From positions 1-9,520 of the forward strand of contig JASFIT010000158.1 of NCBI GenBank assembly GCA_050122535.1: a DNA stretch of 9,520 nucleotides, given 5' to 3'. The position numbers and the translations under genes are program-made. Positions 1-5,209 of this stretch are shown in pieces. Below the pieces are notes generated by a model. That model saw only the letters and a list, made by a program, of their open reading frames with translations. It did no database searches and had not been told where the DNA came from. The stretch comes from JASFEQ01 sp050122535 (lineage in GTDB: Bacteria > Desulfobacterota > DSM-4660 > Desulfatiglandales > HGW-15). Position 1 is the stretch's first letter; each line of letters starts with the position of its first letter.

Positions 1-76
1 CAAAACCGAGTGCAATTAGCGCATAAACACCCCCGACTGCGATACCACTTACTATCAACTGTGCAAGGATATCCAT
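1..76 (-). CDS. livH: Branched-chain amino-acid ABC transporter permease, LivH type (N-terminal 25 residues, cut by window edge)
   Basis: Reading the minus strand from the ATG at 76-74 gives an open frame to the window edge that begins MDILAQLIVSGIAVGGVY and continues ALIALGF. A short amphipathic start followed by a glycine-rich hydrophobic helix with the 'G-x-YALIALG' pattern is the standard N-terminus of LivH-family inner-membrane permeases. In that family the protein pairs with LivM, the LivG/LivF ATPases and a periplasmic binding protein to import branched-chain amino acids or related carboxylates. Only the first transmembrane segment is inside the window. No good Shine-Dalgarno sequence is visible before the ATG, but the family N-terminus fits this start well. 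The fragment is too short to separate LivH from other permeases of the same superfamily, or to predict substrate. Confidence 0.72.
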   Translation of the reverse strand, partial: MDILAQLIVSGIAVGGVYALIALGF

Positions 77-581
77 ATCATTGCCCAAGAAGTCAGGAAA
101 TCGCAAACAAACTATTTTTGAAACGCAACGGGAACCAATGGAGCTGTCCCCAGTCCCACCACGTGGGACGGGATATCAAAGCGGAATTGCGACGAAGCCA
201 ATCCGCCGTCGCAAAGCTATAGCGCGATATCCCCGCCTTCGCTCCAACGAGCTTCGGCGCGGTTCGCCTCGCCTTTCATTTCTGCAGCCCCCAAGGGCGG
301 GATCCCGCTTCTCTCCAATAAGACTTGTCGACGAGTTCAAGTCGAGTCGCCGCAGGGTATTTCGGCGGAGGCGAATGAAAGACCAGGACCGGGATGGACA
401 GCAGGGAGAAGAATCTCCCCGTGCAATATCTGGAAAATGGGATTACCCACAGCACTTCCAGACCAAAAGAGAATGGAGTCCGCCTCAGATTTCAGCTATC
501 TATCAGACTCCAATATGTTCGTCAAGGCTATTACCCTTCTACTTTTAGGGTGTTAGGGAAATGCCTCCTATCAACCCCATC
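77..581. other. Intergenic region with short inverted repeats, no convincing gene
   Basis: No frame here gives a believable protein. The longer open frames are rich in Arg, Ser and Pro and have no recognisable motif. Visible structure consists of small hairpins or palindromes: a 7-bp stem with a 3-nt loop at 153-169 (arms GTCCCAC/GTGGGAC), a 12-bp perfect palindrome GCGGGATCCCGC at 297-308, arms GACTTG/CAAGTC at 322-343, and arms CGCCG/CGGCG at 348-367. The stretch around 228-270 (CTTCGC...GCTTCGGCG) resembles decayed dispersed repeats. It probably contains the 5' region of the livH-like gene and the 3' region of the small gene at 582, but I cannot assign a promoter or terminator. Confidence 0.5.
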
Positions 582-851
582 TCACGCTCTGCGGAGCCGG
601 ATGGTTACCGCATTGTCGCGATCCGGGCATTCCCAAGTGAGTTCATCGGCTGATCCCCAGGGATAATTCCCGCCAAACTGCATCACGCTCAGGGTGGGAA
701 AGATATCATGGTAAAAGAAGCCGCAAAGCCCTCCTGTGTCCCAGCAGCCGATTTTAAATTTATCACCCACCTTATGCCCCGCGCTACAATCGCCTTTCAC
801 ACCAATAATCTCTGCATCCAAGGGTTTTACGTCTTCAGGTTGATCGGCCAT
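582..851 (-). CDS. TIGR04076 family small cysteine-rich protein
   Basis: This 89-residue protein shows the pattern of the TIGR04076 family, a group of small uncharacterised proteins common in anaerobes: a beta-strand N-terminus, Cys22 with 'GHKVGD' (23-30), a 'GLC' segment (Cys43), a central 'P-x-L-x-x-x-x-F-G-G-x-x-P-W' stretch (52-65) and a terminal 'CPD' motif (Cys75). Cys36 and His48 add to the potential metal or thiol ligands. Length is normal for the family. The start is well supported: AGGAGG at 858-863 lies 6 nt before the ATG. The gene is transcribed divergently from the probable selenoprotein at 1055, with separate sigma70-like promoters back to back. The function is unknown; ligand binding or redox activity is only suggested by the conserved Cys residues. 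Confidence 0.82.
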   Translation of the reverse strand: MADQPEDVKPLDAEIIGVKGDCSAGHKVGDKFKIGCWDTGGLCGFFYHDIFPTLSVMQFGGNYPWGSADELTWECPDRDNAVTIRLRRA

Positions 852-882
852 GATGCACCTCCTTTGTCATTTTCCTGTAAAT

Positions 883-911
883 ATTAGATCTTTAAGTGGG
901 GTCCTTAACAA
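883..911 (-). promoter_or_regulatory. Candidate sigma70 promoter for the TIGR04076 gene
   Basis: On the minus strand TTGTTA (906-911) is followed after 17 bp by TCTAAT (883-888), matching 4/6 and 5/6 of the sigma70 boxes. Transcription would start near 877, about 26 bp before the ATG at 851. This is prediction by consensus only. Confidence 0.5.
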
Positions 912-989
912 ATGAGGTATGGCGAAGTCAATGCAAACTGCATGGGGCATAGAGCAAAGAGCAGGGCGCGGCCATAAAGGGCTCGAAAC

Positions 990-1018
990 TTGACACGGAA
1001 TCCTCTCTACCCTATCTT
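990..1018 (+). promoter_or_regulatory. Candidate sigma70 promoter for the selenoprotein gene
   Basis: A perfect TTGACA (990-995) is followed after 17 bp by TATCTT (1013-1018, 4/6). The expected start near 1025 gives a leader of about 30 nt carrying the AGGAAGGA ribosome site (1039-1046). This supports the ATG at 1055, upstream of the in-frame TGA, as the real translation start. Confidence 0.6.
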
Positions 1019-1054
1019 GGTTTTATCAGCTCACTTACAGGAAGGATTTTACCT

Positions 1055-1534
1055 ATGACACCTGAAGAAATGGAAAAAGAAGGTAGCGAGCTCATGGGAC
1101 GCGGATTTCACTGATCTCAAGCCATTCTGGCCGTGGGTCAGAAGAAATTGGGCATGAATGACCCAACGCTTGTCAAATCCACGACAGCCTTTGCAGGAGG
1201 AATCGTTTCCAGCGGGGGACCTTGCGGTGCCCTGACCGGAGGAATAGCCCTGTTGGGGAGTGTGTTGGGTAATGACAACCCGGAGAAAAAGGATGATCCT
1301 CTCGTGTGGAAGGCCTGTAGGGAATACTATGCACGATTCGAGCGTGAGGTTGCTAACGAGTCTGGGGGCATAAATTGTCGAGACATTACAGGCATCGACG
1401 ACTGGACCAATAGGGCTAAGCGGCGGGCGTTTTACAAAGGAGAGGGTGTGGTTAGATGCCTGGGGAACACGGGAAGGGCGGCGCGAATCCTCGGAGAAGT
1501 CCTGGAAAAATATGTAAAAGACAAGACCAAATAG
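1055..1534 (+). CDS. C_GCAxxG_C_C family redox protein with selenocysteine at an in-frame TGA
   Basis: The ATG at 1055, preceded by AGGAAGGA (1039-1046, 8 nt spacing), opens a frame that reads MTPEEMEKEGSELMGRGFH, meets TGA at 1112-1114, then continues SQAILAVGQKKLG to the TAG at 1532. Reading TGA as Sec gives 159 residues and restores the whole C_GCAxxG_C_C (TIGR01909-type) pattern. That pattern is a helix ending in 'x-C-S/A-Q-A-V/I-L' (here U20), 'GG...G-x-C-G-A' (Cys57), 'N-C-R-D' (Cys108) and 'R-C' (Cys135); Cys88 is extra. The TGA falls exactly on the first motif Cys. A SECIS-like hairpin starts 10 nt after it. The family is thought to be redox-active or metal-binding, but its substrate is unknown to me. 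The only start after the TGA, GTG at 1133, has no ribosome site and would drop the first motif. Alternatives are a nonsense mutation or a sequencing error. Confidence 0.85.
1125..1143 (+). promoter_or_regulatory. Bacterial SECIS-like hairpin after the UGA codon
   Basis: Arms TTCTGGCC (1125-1132) and GGTCAGAA (1136-1143) pair over 8 bp, with one G-U, around the loop GUG. The loop begins 18 nt after the UGA, within the spacing usually given for bacterial SECIS elements, and has the expected loop G. If the top pairs open, the loop contains GGGU, resembling the GGU recognised by SelB in E. coli fdhF. The hairpin lies in the coding region, as bacterial SECIS elements do. Confidence 0.65.
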
Positions 1535-1554
1535 TACTTACTCACCACCCGTTC

Positions 1555-1574
1555 CCCCCGCACCTAGCCGGGGG
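1555..1574 (+). terminator. GC-rich hairpin just after the selenoprotein gene
   Basis: Arms CCCCCG (1555-1560) and CGGGGG (1569-1574) enclose an 8-nt loop, 20 nt after the stop codon. There is no T-run after it, so it is a weak candidate for termination or 3'-end stabilisation. The better terminator is at 1719-1752. Confidence 0.3.
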
Positions 1575-1710
1575 TCACTAGAGGCACCAGCCGTCGCTAA
1601 AGCTATGGCCTGGCAGGCAGAGAACACAGAGAGATTTTCATTTCGCTCTTACAGAACTCTCTGGGGACTCAGGGGTGAATAACTGAATTTAAGAATAAGG
1701 TGTGACTAAT

Positions 1711-1786
1711 AGGATCGCTTAGGGGCCCGCAGTGCGGGTCCCTAATGTTTTTACATTGGGGGCTATGGGAAGCCTTTAGCGATCCT
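1711..1786 (+). terminator. Nested stem-loop structure containing a strong intrinsic terminator
   Basis: The core (1719-1745) is a 12-bp stem with a 3-nt loop. Its pairs are TTAGGG/CCCTAA, one G-T, then CCCGC/GCGGG, followed by TG and five T (1748-1752), a good rho-independent terminator for plus-strand transcription from the selenoprotein gene. It is enclosed by a perfect 9-bp inverted repeat, AGGATCGCT (1711-1719) and AGCGATCCT (1778-1786). Two more small hairpins lie between: AATGT/ACATT (1744-1757) and GGCT/AGCC (1761-1774). The folded unit would be a multi-branched structure. It has no tRNA sequence signatures. Confidence 0.6.
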
Positions 1787-1802
1787 TTGTAAGTTATGTC
1801 GA

Positions 1803-1867
1803 CACTCCCTTTTGTTTCTCCGTGACCTCTGCGTCTCGAACGACCCTGAGCCTGCCGAAGGGGAGTG
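1803..1867. repeat. Dispersed-repeat remnants inside a 7-bp inverted repeat
   Basis: CACTCCC (1803-1809) and GGGAGTG (1861-1867) flank two short modules that I recall as widespread intergenic repeats in environmental proteobacterial genomes: one like 'CTCCGTGACCTCTGCGTCTC' (1818-1837) and one like 'CCCTGAGCCTGCCGAAGGG' (about 1844-1862). The module identity is from memory, not a search. The element ends about 20 bp before the end of the Fe-S protein gene and could also serve as its 3' structure. Nothing else gene-like is present in 1535-1885. Confidence 0.4.
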
Positions 1868-1885
1868 GGTGGTGCATATTTGGCA

Positions 1886-3223
1886 TCAAGAGGGGAAGCA
1901 TCTGGCAAAGGCCTTGAGCAGAGCAGGGGAGCCTTTGATGCGGATCTTTCCTCTCACCATCGCCCACACCATATTCGCTTCTTTGGCCAGAAACTTCACC
2001 CATGTCTCGCTGTCAGCCCTTAACCGCAGGTTAGGGCTGCCCACATGCCCTTCCTTCACTTCAAGGGTCTTTTCCTTGATAACCACAGTCCCCTTTGCCT
2101 CCTCAGCACCCGTGAAAGTAAAATGATACGTGGCATCCAGTCCTTCTGATTGCTCCTTCTGGAAGAGCAAAGGCAGGCTTTCCAGGAAGCTCCTGGCTGA
2201 TTTCGCCCGTAGACCGTTTCCCACCTGTTTAATGGTTTTATGGGGAAAGCGCCTGTTCACGTGAATCTCCGCATCCGAGCCAGGCACCACAAAGACAGTC
2301 TCAAGCCTTTCCTGCAATGGTTTGACCACAGATGCCATATAGCTTTTGCGGTCGTCGAGATAGGGGCCGATCAATTCCTCGCCGGCTGGACACACTGCAA
2401 GACAGTAGGACGATTTATTGGAGCCGCCGGAGCAAAGGCTCTGCCACATACACACGGTCTCGGGGTCGCTCACCTTTTTCCGGTAATCCAGGGCTCCTTT
2501 GCTACTCACGATCAACTCCACCCAGTCTGAAAATCCTCCCAACCGATCGCGGTAGTTGTGGGTCATGCAGTTGGCAAAATTAAAATCCCCATCTTTCCCG
2601 ATCGCCCCTACGGGACAGACTGCCGTACACAGGCCGCATTCTATGCAGGGATTGAAATCAATGGGACGATCGTAAGCCGTCACTTCCTGATCCATGAGGA
2701 TGGTCCCTAGGGCTATGAAGCTTCCGAGGCGGGGATGTATGACGATCCGATGGCGGCCCATGAGTCCCATGCCTGCGGCCTCTGCCACTGATTTGTGGGA
2801 CACGGGCCACATCTTGCCAGGCCAGAGGTCCAGGTCCATGGGAAAGCCGCTCGCCGTGTTCATGGCACCAATTCCCTTTTCTCTGAGCCTCCCTATGACC
2901 TCCCGGGCGCAGTCGTTCACAGCATCAAAGCCATCGCTGAACTCCAGATCAGAAGCCGACCGAGACAGGGAACGCACGTTTTCCGGATTTAAACGGACCA
3001 CCATACTGATCAGCGCCCTTGCCTTTGGATACGCCCTCAACATATCATCCCGTTGATCCGCCAGTTCGGCTCGATCAATCTCAACAATACCCACATCGTC
3101 TGCGCAAGCATCAAGGACCACCTGTTTCACCCACTCAGCCTCAACCTTTGACGCCATGCTTTCGACGCCTGCCTGAGAGCGTTCCTGATACCATTTAACT
3201 GTAGGATGATCTTCCAATTTCAT
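1886..3223 (-). CDS. QueG-like 4Fe-4S reductase domain fused to SCP2 sterol-carrier domain
   Basis: This 445-residue protein has an N-terminal QueG/reductive-dehalogenase-like region with 'AEAAGMGLMGRHRIVIHPRLG' (147-167, counterpart of QueG 'AGLGWIGK'). A ferredoxin cluster CxxCxxCxxxCP (193, 196, 199, 203) follows, with a second Cys set (219, 258, 264, 274, 278, the last as CxxxCP). The C-terminus (about 335-445) looks like an SCP2 lipid-binding fold: 'YHFTFTG...GTVVIKEKTLEV...NLRLRADSETWVKFL...GKIRIKGS'. QueG reduces epoxyqueuosine using cobalamin, but its catalytic 'D-x-x-P-x-L-E-R' stretch is not recognisable here and SCP2 is not part of QueG, so a different, perhaps lipid or acyl substrate is more likely (inference). 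The start is the ATG at 3223, with AAGGAGG just upstream; a longer frame to 3337 overlaps marR and lacks support. It is the second gene of a unit with marR, with a palindromic operator in the gap. Cytoplasmic; no signal peptide seen. Confidence 0.8.
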   Translation of the reverse strand: MKLEDHPTVKWYQERSQAGVESMASKVEAEWVKQVVLDACADDVGIVEIDRAELADQRDDMLRAYPKARALISMVVRLNPENVRSLSRSASDLEFSDGFDAVNDCAREVIGRLREKGIGAMNTASGFPMDLDLWPGKMWPVSHKSVAEAAGMGLMGRHRIVIHPRLGSFIALGTILMDQEVTAYDRPIDFNPCIECGLCTAVCPVGAIGKDGDFNFANCMTHNYRDRLGGFSDWVELIVSSKGALDYRKKVSDPETVCMWQSLCSGGSNKSSYCLAVCPAGEELIGPYLDDRKSYMASVVKPLQERLETVFVVPGSDAEIHVNRRFPHKTIKQVGNGLRAKSARSFLESLPLLFQKEQSEGLDATYHFTFTGAEEAKGTVVIKEKTLEVKEGHVGSPNLRLRADSETWVKFLAKEANMVWAMVRGKIRIKGSPALLKAFARCFPS

Positions 3224-3239
3224 GCCTGCCTCCTTTTCG

Positions 3240-3251
3240 TTGTATATACAA
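3240..3251. promoter_or_regulatory. MarR operator candidate before the Fe-S/SCP2 gene
   Basis: TTGTATATACAA is a perfect 12-bp palindrome placed just upstream of the ribosome site of the gene starting at 3223, in the 55-bp gap after marR. An identical copy precedes marR at 3761-3772. No convincing -35 box is seen here, so the site may control an internal start or read-through from the marR promoter. Confidence 0.7.
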
Positions 3252-3278
3252 GTAATTAAACAAAAAAATAGAGTCCTT

Positions 3279-3737
3279 TTATCCTTTTCCTGTTTTTCGC
3301 CACAGGGTTTCAGCCATCCGCCCAATCGCTCCTGCATTTCTTTTACCCAATAATGAGGTGACCTTTTCCTGTGCTTCGCGCCATGCAGGAAATGCTTCCA
3401 TCAATAGACGGTTACCCTTGGGCGTTAATTTGAGTCTATGTGCCCGCCTGTCCCTTCTGGGGGAGACCTTAAGCCAACCCTTGGCCCTCATTCGACCCAT
3501 ATTACGGCTAAGTGTGGATGCCTCTAAATGGAGCATGCGGCAGATCTCGCTCGGTTCTGCCTGCCCCAGGATGGATACAATGGCCAAAATACTGAGTTGG
3601 GTTCCTTTTATGCCGTGTGGCCGAAGTGCTTCATCATAAATGCGTGAAACAGCACGGCTTATGGTCCGAATTCGCATTGCCACGCATTCCTGGCCCAGAG
3701 TCTTGGCAAAGATGTTGATTGTTGTGTCCTGTTTCAC
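3279..3737 (-). CDS. MarR family transcriptional regulator
   Basis: A 152-residue protein with the MarR layout: an N-terminal dimerisation helix ('MRIRTISRAVSRIYDEALRP'), a winged helix with 'EPSEICRMLHLEASTLSRNMGRM' as helix-turn-helix (about 61-83), a basic wing 'SPRRDRRAHRLKLTPKG' (92-108) and a C-terminal helix. Cys18, just before helix 1, sits where OhrR-type sensors have their peroxide-reactive Cys, though many relatives carry a Cys there without a proven role. Start choice: AAAGG lies directly against the GTG at 3746, which is too close, but 9 nt before the GTG at 3737, which I prefer; the ATG at 3677 is a third option. It is first in a unit with the Fe-S/SCP2 gene and divergent from the acyl-CoA dehydrogenase. 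The palindrome over its own -10 box suggests autorepression. Ligand unknown. Confidence 0.85.
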   Translation of the reverse strand: MKQDTTINIFAKTLGQECVAMRIRTISRAVSRIYDEALRPHGIKGTQLSILAIVSILGQAEPSEICRMLHLEASTLSRNMGRMRAKGWLKVSPRRDRRAHRLKLTPKGNRLLMEAFPAWREAQEKVTSLLGKRNAGAIGRMAETLWRKTGKG

Positions 3738-3759
3738 GGTCTTCACCCTTTAAAAGTTG

Positions 3760-3792
3760 TTTGTATATACAAATTGTTATCCTGGGATGCAA
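3760..3792 (-). promoter_or_regulatory. marR promoter with overlapping palindromic operator
   Basis: On the minus strand TTGCAT (3787-3792) is followed after 17 bp by TATATA (3764-3769), 4/6 matches to each sigma70 box. The -10 box lies inside the 14-bp perfect palindrome TTTGTATATACAAA (3760-3773), whose 12-bp core is identical to the copy at 3240-3251. A repressor bound here would block RNA polymerase directly. Confidence 0.65.
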
Positions 3793-3935
3793 GCAAAAAA
3801 TGAAAATTTGGGGATTTTGCAATTTGAAGGTTAAGGGGTCGAAAATCTCTTGTATTTCTATTCTCTAAAAGTTAATTGAAGTTCTGTGGCAAGACCGTGT
3901 CTCTATAACAAATCCTAGAAAGGGGGGAGATGAGC

Positions 3936-5153
3936 ATGAAACGGTATGGAGACTTTATCACTTCTGAGGAAGACCTGGCCTTCCTGAACACAATTCGAAA
4001 ATACATTGACAAGGAAGTCATGCCCGTCCGCATGGAGCTGGACGAAGACTATGCAGCCTTTGAAAAGGCCTATACAGGGCTGGTAAAGCTCGGCATCCAG
4101 AAACGGGGCTTTTCACCGCGTTACGGTGGTTTGGCAATTAGATCAGCAACCACCATATGTGCCATCACTGAAGAGATATCCCGAGGAGACAGCGGGCTCT
4201 CTCTTCACGCCCTGATCATACCCTGGTGTATGGCGGCGGCCATGGGAGGGGGGAATAAAGTCCTGATGGACAAATTTACCCCCATGTTCTGCGAAGACAC
4301 ACCCCGCTGCGGCTGCCTGGCCATCACAGAACCCGCAGGAGGCTGCAATATTGAGGATGGAGCCGAGCATGCTCTTACAATCCGCACCCGAGCCAAACTG
4401 GAGGGTGATGAGTGGGTCATTAATGGCGAGAAAATGTGGCCCAGTGGTGCCAGCGTTGCCGACCTATACTGTGTCGTCTGCACCACTGATCCCAAACAAA
4501 AGGAAGAAGGCGTGGCGCTCATCTATGTCCCCAAGGATTCACCCGGGCTTTCCTTTGGTAAACCAGAGAACAAAATGGGCATGACGGTGACAGACGTAAA
4601 TGCCGCCATTTACTTTGACAATGTGCGGGTCCCCAAGGCATACCGGGCCAGTGGCCCAGGCACGGACTGGAACCTGTTCAGGAACAACATAGGGTGGGGC
4701 CGGCTCACCAGTGCGCCCATGGCGCTAGGTAATGCCCAGGCGGTTTTAGAGATTGTCATGGATTACACAAAAGACAGGTTTTACGGTGGAAAGCCGGTAC
4801 GTAATCATTCACTCCAGGCAGCGATGATTGCTGACATGGCCATCGGCATAGAGGCTGCACGGTTCTATTACCTTTCTGTTGCCGCCATGTACAATAACCG
4901 AAAGAAATATGGAAATCCTGGGGATGACTACCTTCTGGCCCGATCCAGTGGAACCAAAGTTTATGCCTGTGACGTGACTGAAATGGTTTGCAATAGGGCC
5001 ATGGAACTCATGGGTTCATATGGTTACGCGCGGGAATATCATGTGGAGAAATACCTGCGGGACAGCAAGATTATACAATTGTGGCTTGGAGGCGCTCAGC
5101 TGGGGCGGTTGGACGTGGCCCAGGGTCACTACCCGTATGTTGAAAAGTCATAA
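3936..5153 (+). CDS. Acyl-CoA dehydrogenase family flavoprotein
   Basis: About 405 residues, the normal length for FAD-dependent acyl-CoA dehydrogenases, which oxidise the alpha-beta bond of acyl-CoA and pass electrons to ETF. Visible regions (numbered from the upstream ATG at 3930): N-terminal helical domain, 'CLAITEPAGGCNIED' (129-143, the usual TEPGAGSD flavin/substrate loop), beta domain with 'INGEKMWPSGA' (164-174), 'ALGNAQAVLEIVMDYTKDR' (265-283) and C-terminal 'MELMGSYGYAREY' and 'KIIQLWLGGAQLGR'. The usual catalytic Glu of the 'YEGT' loop is Leu386 here ('WLGG'). The alternative Glu of isovaleryl/long-chain enzymes, just before the conserved Arg, is Gly257. The protein may therefore use another base, or act as a reductase or on an unusual substrate. 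AGGGGGGAG (3921-3929) is better spaced to the ATG at 3936 than to the one at 3930. No strong promoter is evident; TATAAC at 3904 lacks a good -35. It ends 56 bp from the convergent hydrolase gene. Confidence 0.9.
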   Translation: MKRYGDFITSEEDLAFLNTIRKYIDKEVMPVRMELDEDYAAFEKAYTGLVKLGIQKRGFSPRYGGLAIRSATTICAITEEISRGDSGLSLHALIIPWCMAAAMGGGNKVLMDKFTPMFCEDTPRCGCLAITEPAGGCNIEDGAEHALTIRTRAKLEGDEWVINGEKMWPSGASVADLYCVVCTTDPKQKEEGVALIYVPKDSPGLSFGKPENKMGMTVTDVNAAIYFDNVRVPKAYRASGPGTDWNLFRNNIGWGRLTSAPMALGNAQAVLEIVMDYTKDRFYGGKPVRNHSLQAAMIADMAIGIEAARFYYLSVAAMYNNRKKYGNPGDDYLLARSSGTKVYACDVTEMVCNRAMELMGSYGYAREYHVEKYLRDSKIIQLWLGGAQLGRLDVAQGHYPYVEKS

Positions 5154-5165
5154 AGCGAATTCGAC

Positions 5166-5208
5166 TCACCGCAGAGACGCGGACCCAACCTCGGAGCCTC
5201 TGCGGTGA
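5166..5208. terminator. Stem-loop between convergent genes, repeat-derived
   Basis: A perfect 11-bp inverted repeat, TCACCGCAGAG (5166-5176) and CTCTGCGGTGA (5198-5208), with a 21-nt loop fills almost the whole 56-bp gap between the convergent acyl-CoA dehydrogenase and MBL-fold genes. It is symmetrical and could act for both strands. There is no T-run, so intrinsic termination is uncertain. The arm sequence resembles the 'CACCGCAGAGACGCAGAG' repeat I recall from many environmental genomes, also related to the module at 1818-1837. Confidence 0.5.
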
Positions 5209-5209
5209 A

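Noticed and set aside
81..548. 155-codon open frame on the plus strand
   Set aside because: Arg/Pro/Ser-rich with no motif, no ribosome site, and it spans hairpin repeats; typical chance frame in GC-rich non-coding DNA.
1133..1534. Separate 133-residue gene starting at GTG 1133
   Set aside because: It has no ribosome site, and the family motif and start signals continue upstream through the TGA to the ATG at 1055.
1711..1786. tRNA-like cloverleaf (76 nt, four stems)
   Set aside because: No T-loop sequence, no proper D-arm or 7-bp acceptor with CCA-type end, and stem lengths are wrong. Read as a terminator/repeat structure.
3224..3337. 38-residue N-terminal extension of the Fe-S/SCP2 protein
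   Set aside because: It would overlap the end of marR and the operator, while a strong AAGGAGG directly supports the ATG at 3223.
3850..3861. Third MarR operator upstream of the acyl-CoA dehydrogenase (TTGTAT half-site)
   Set aside because: Only the left half matches; the right half (TTCTAT) does not complete the palindrome.
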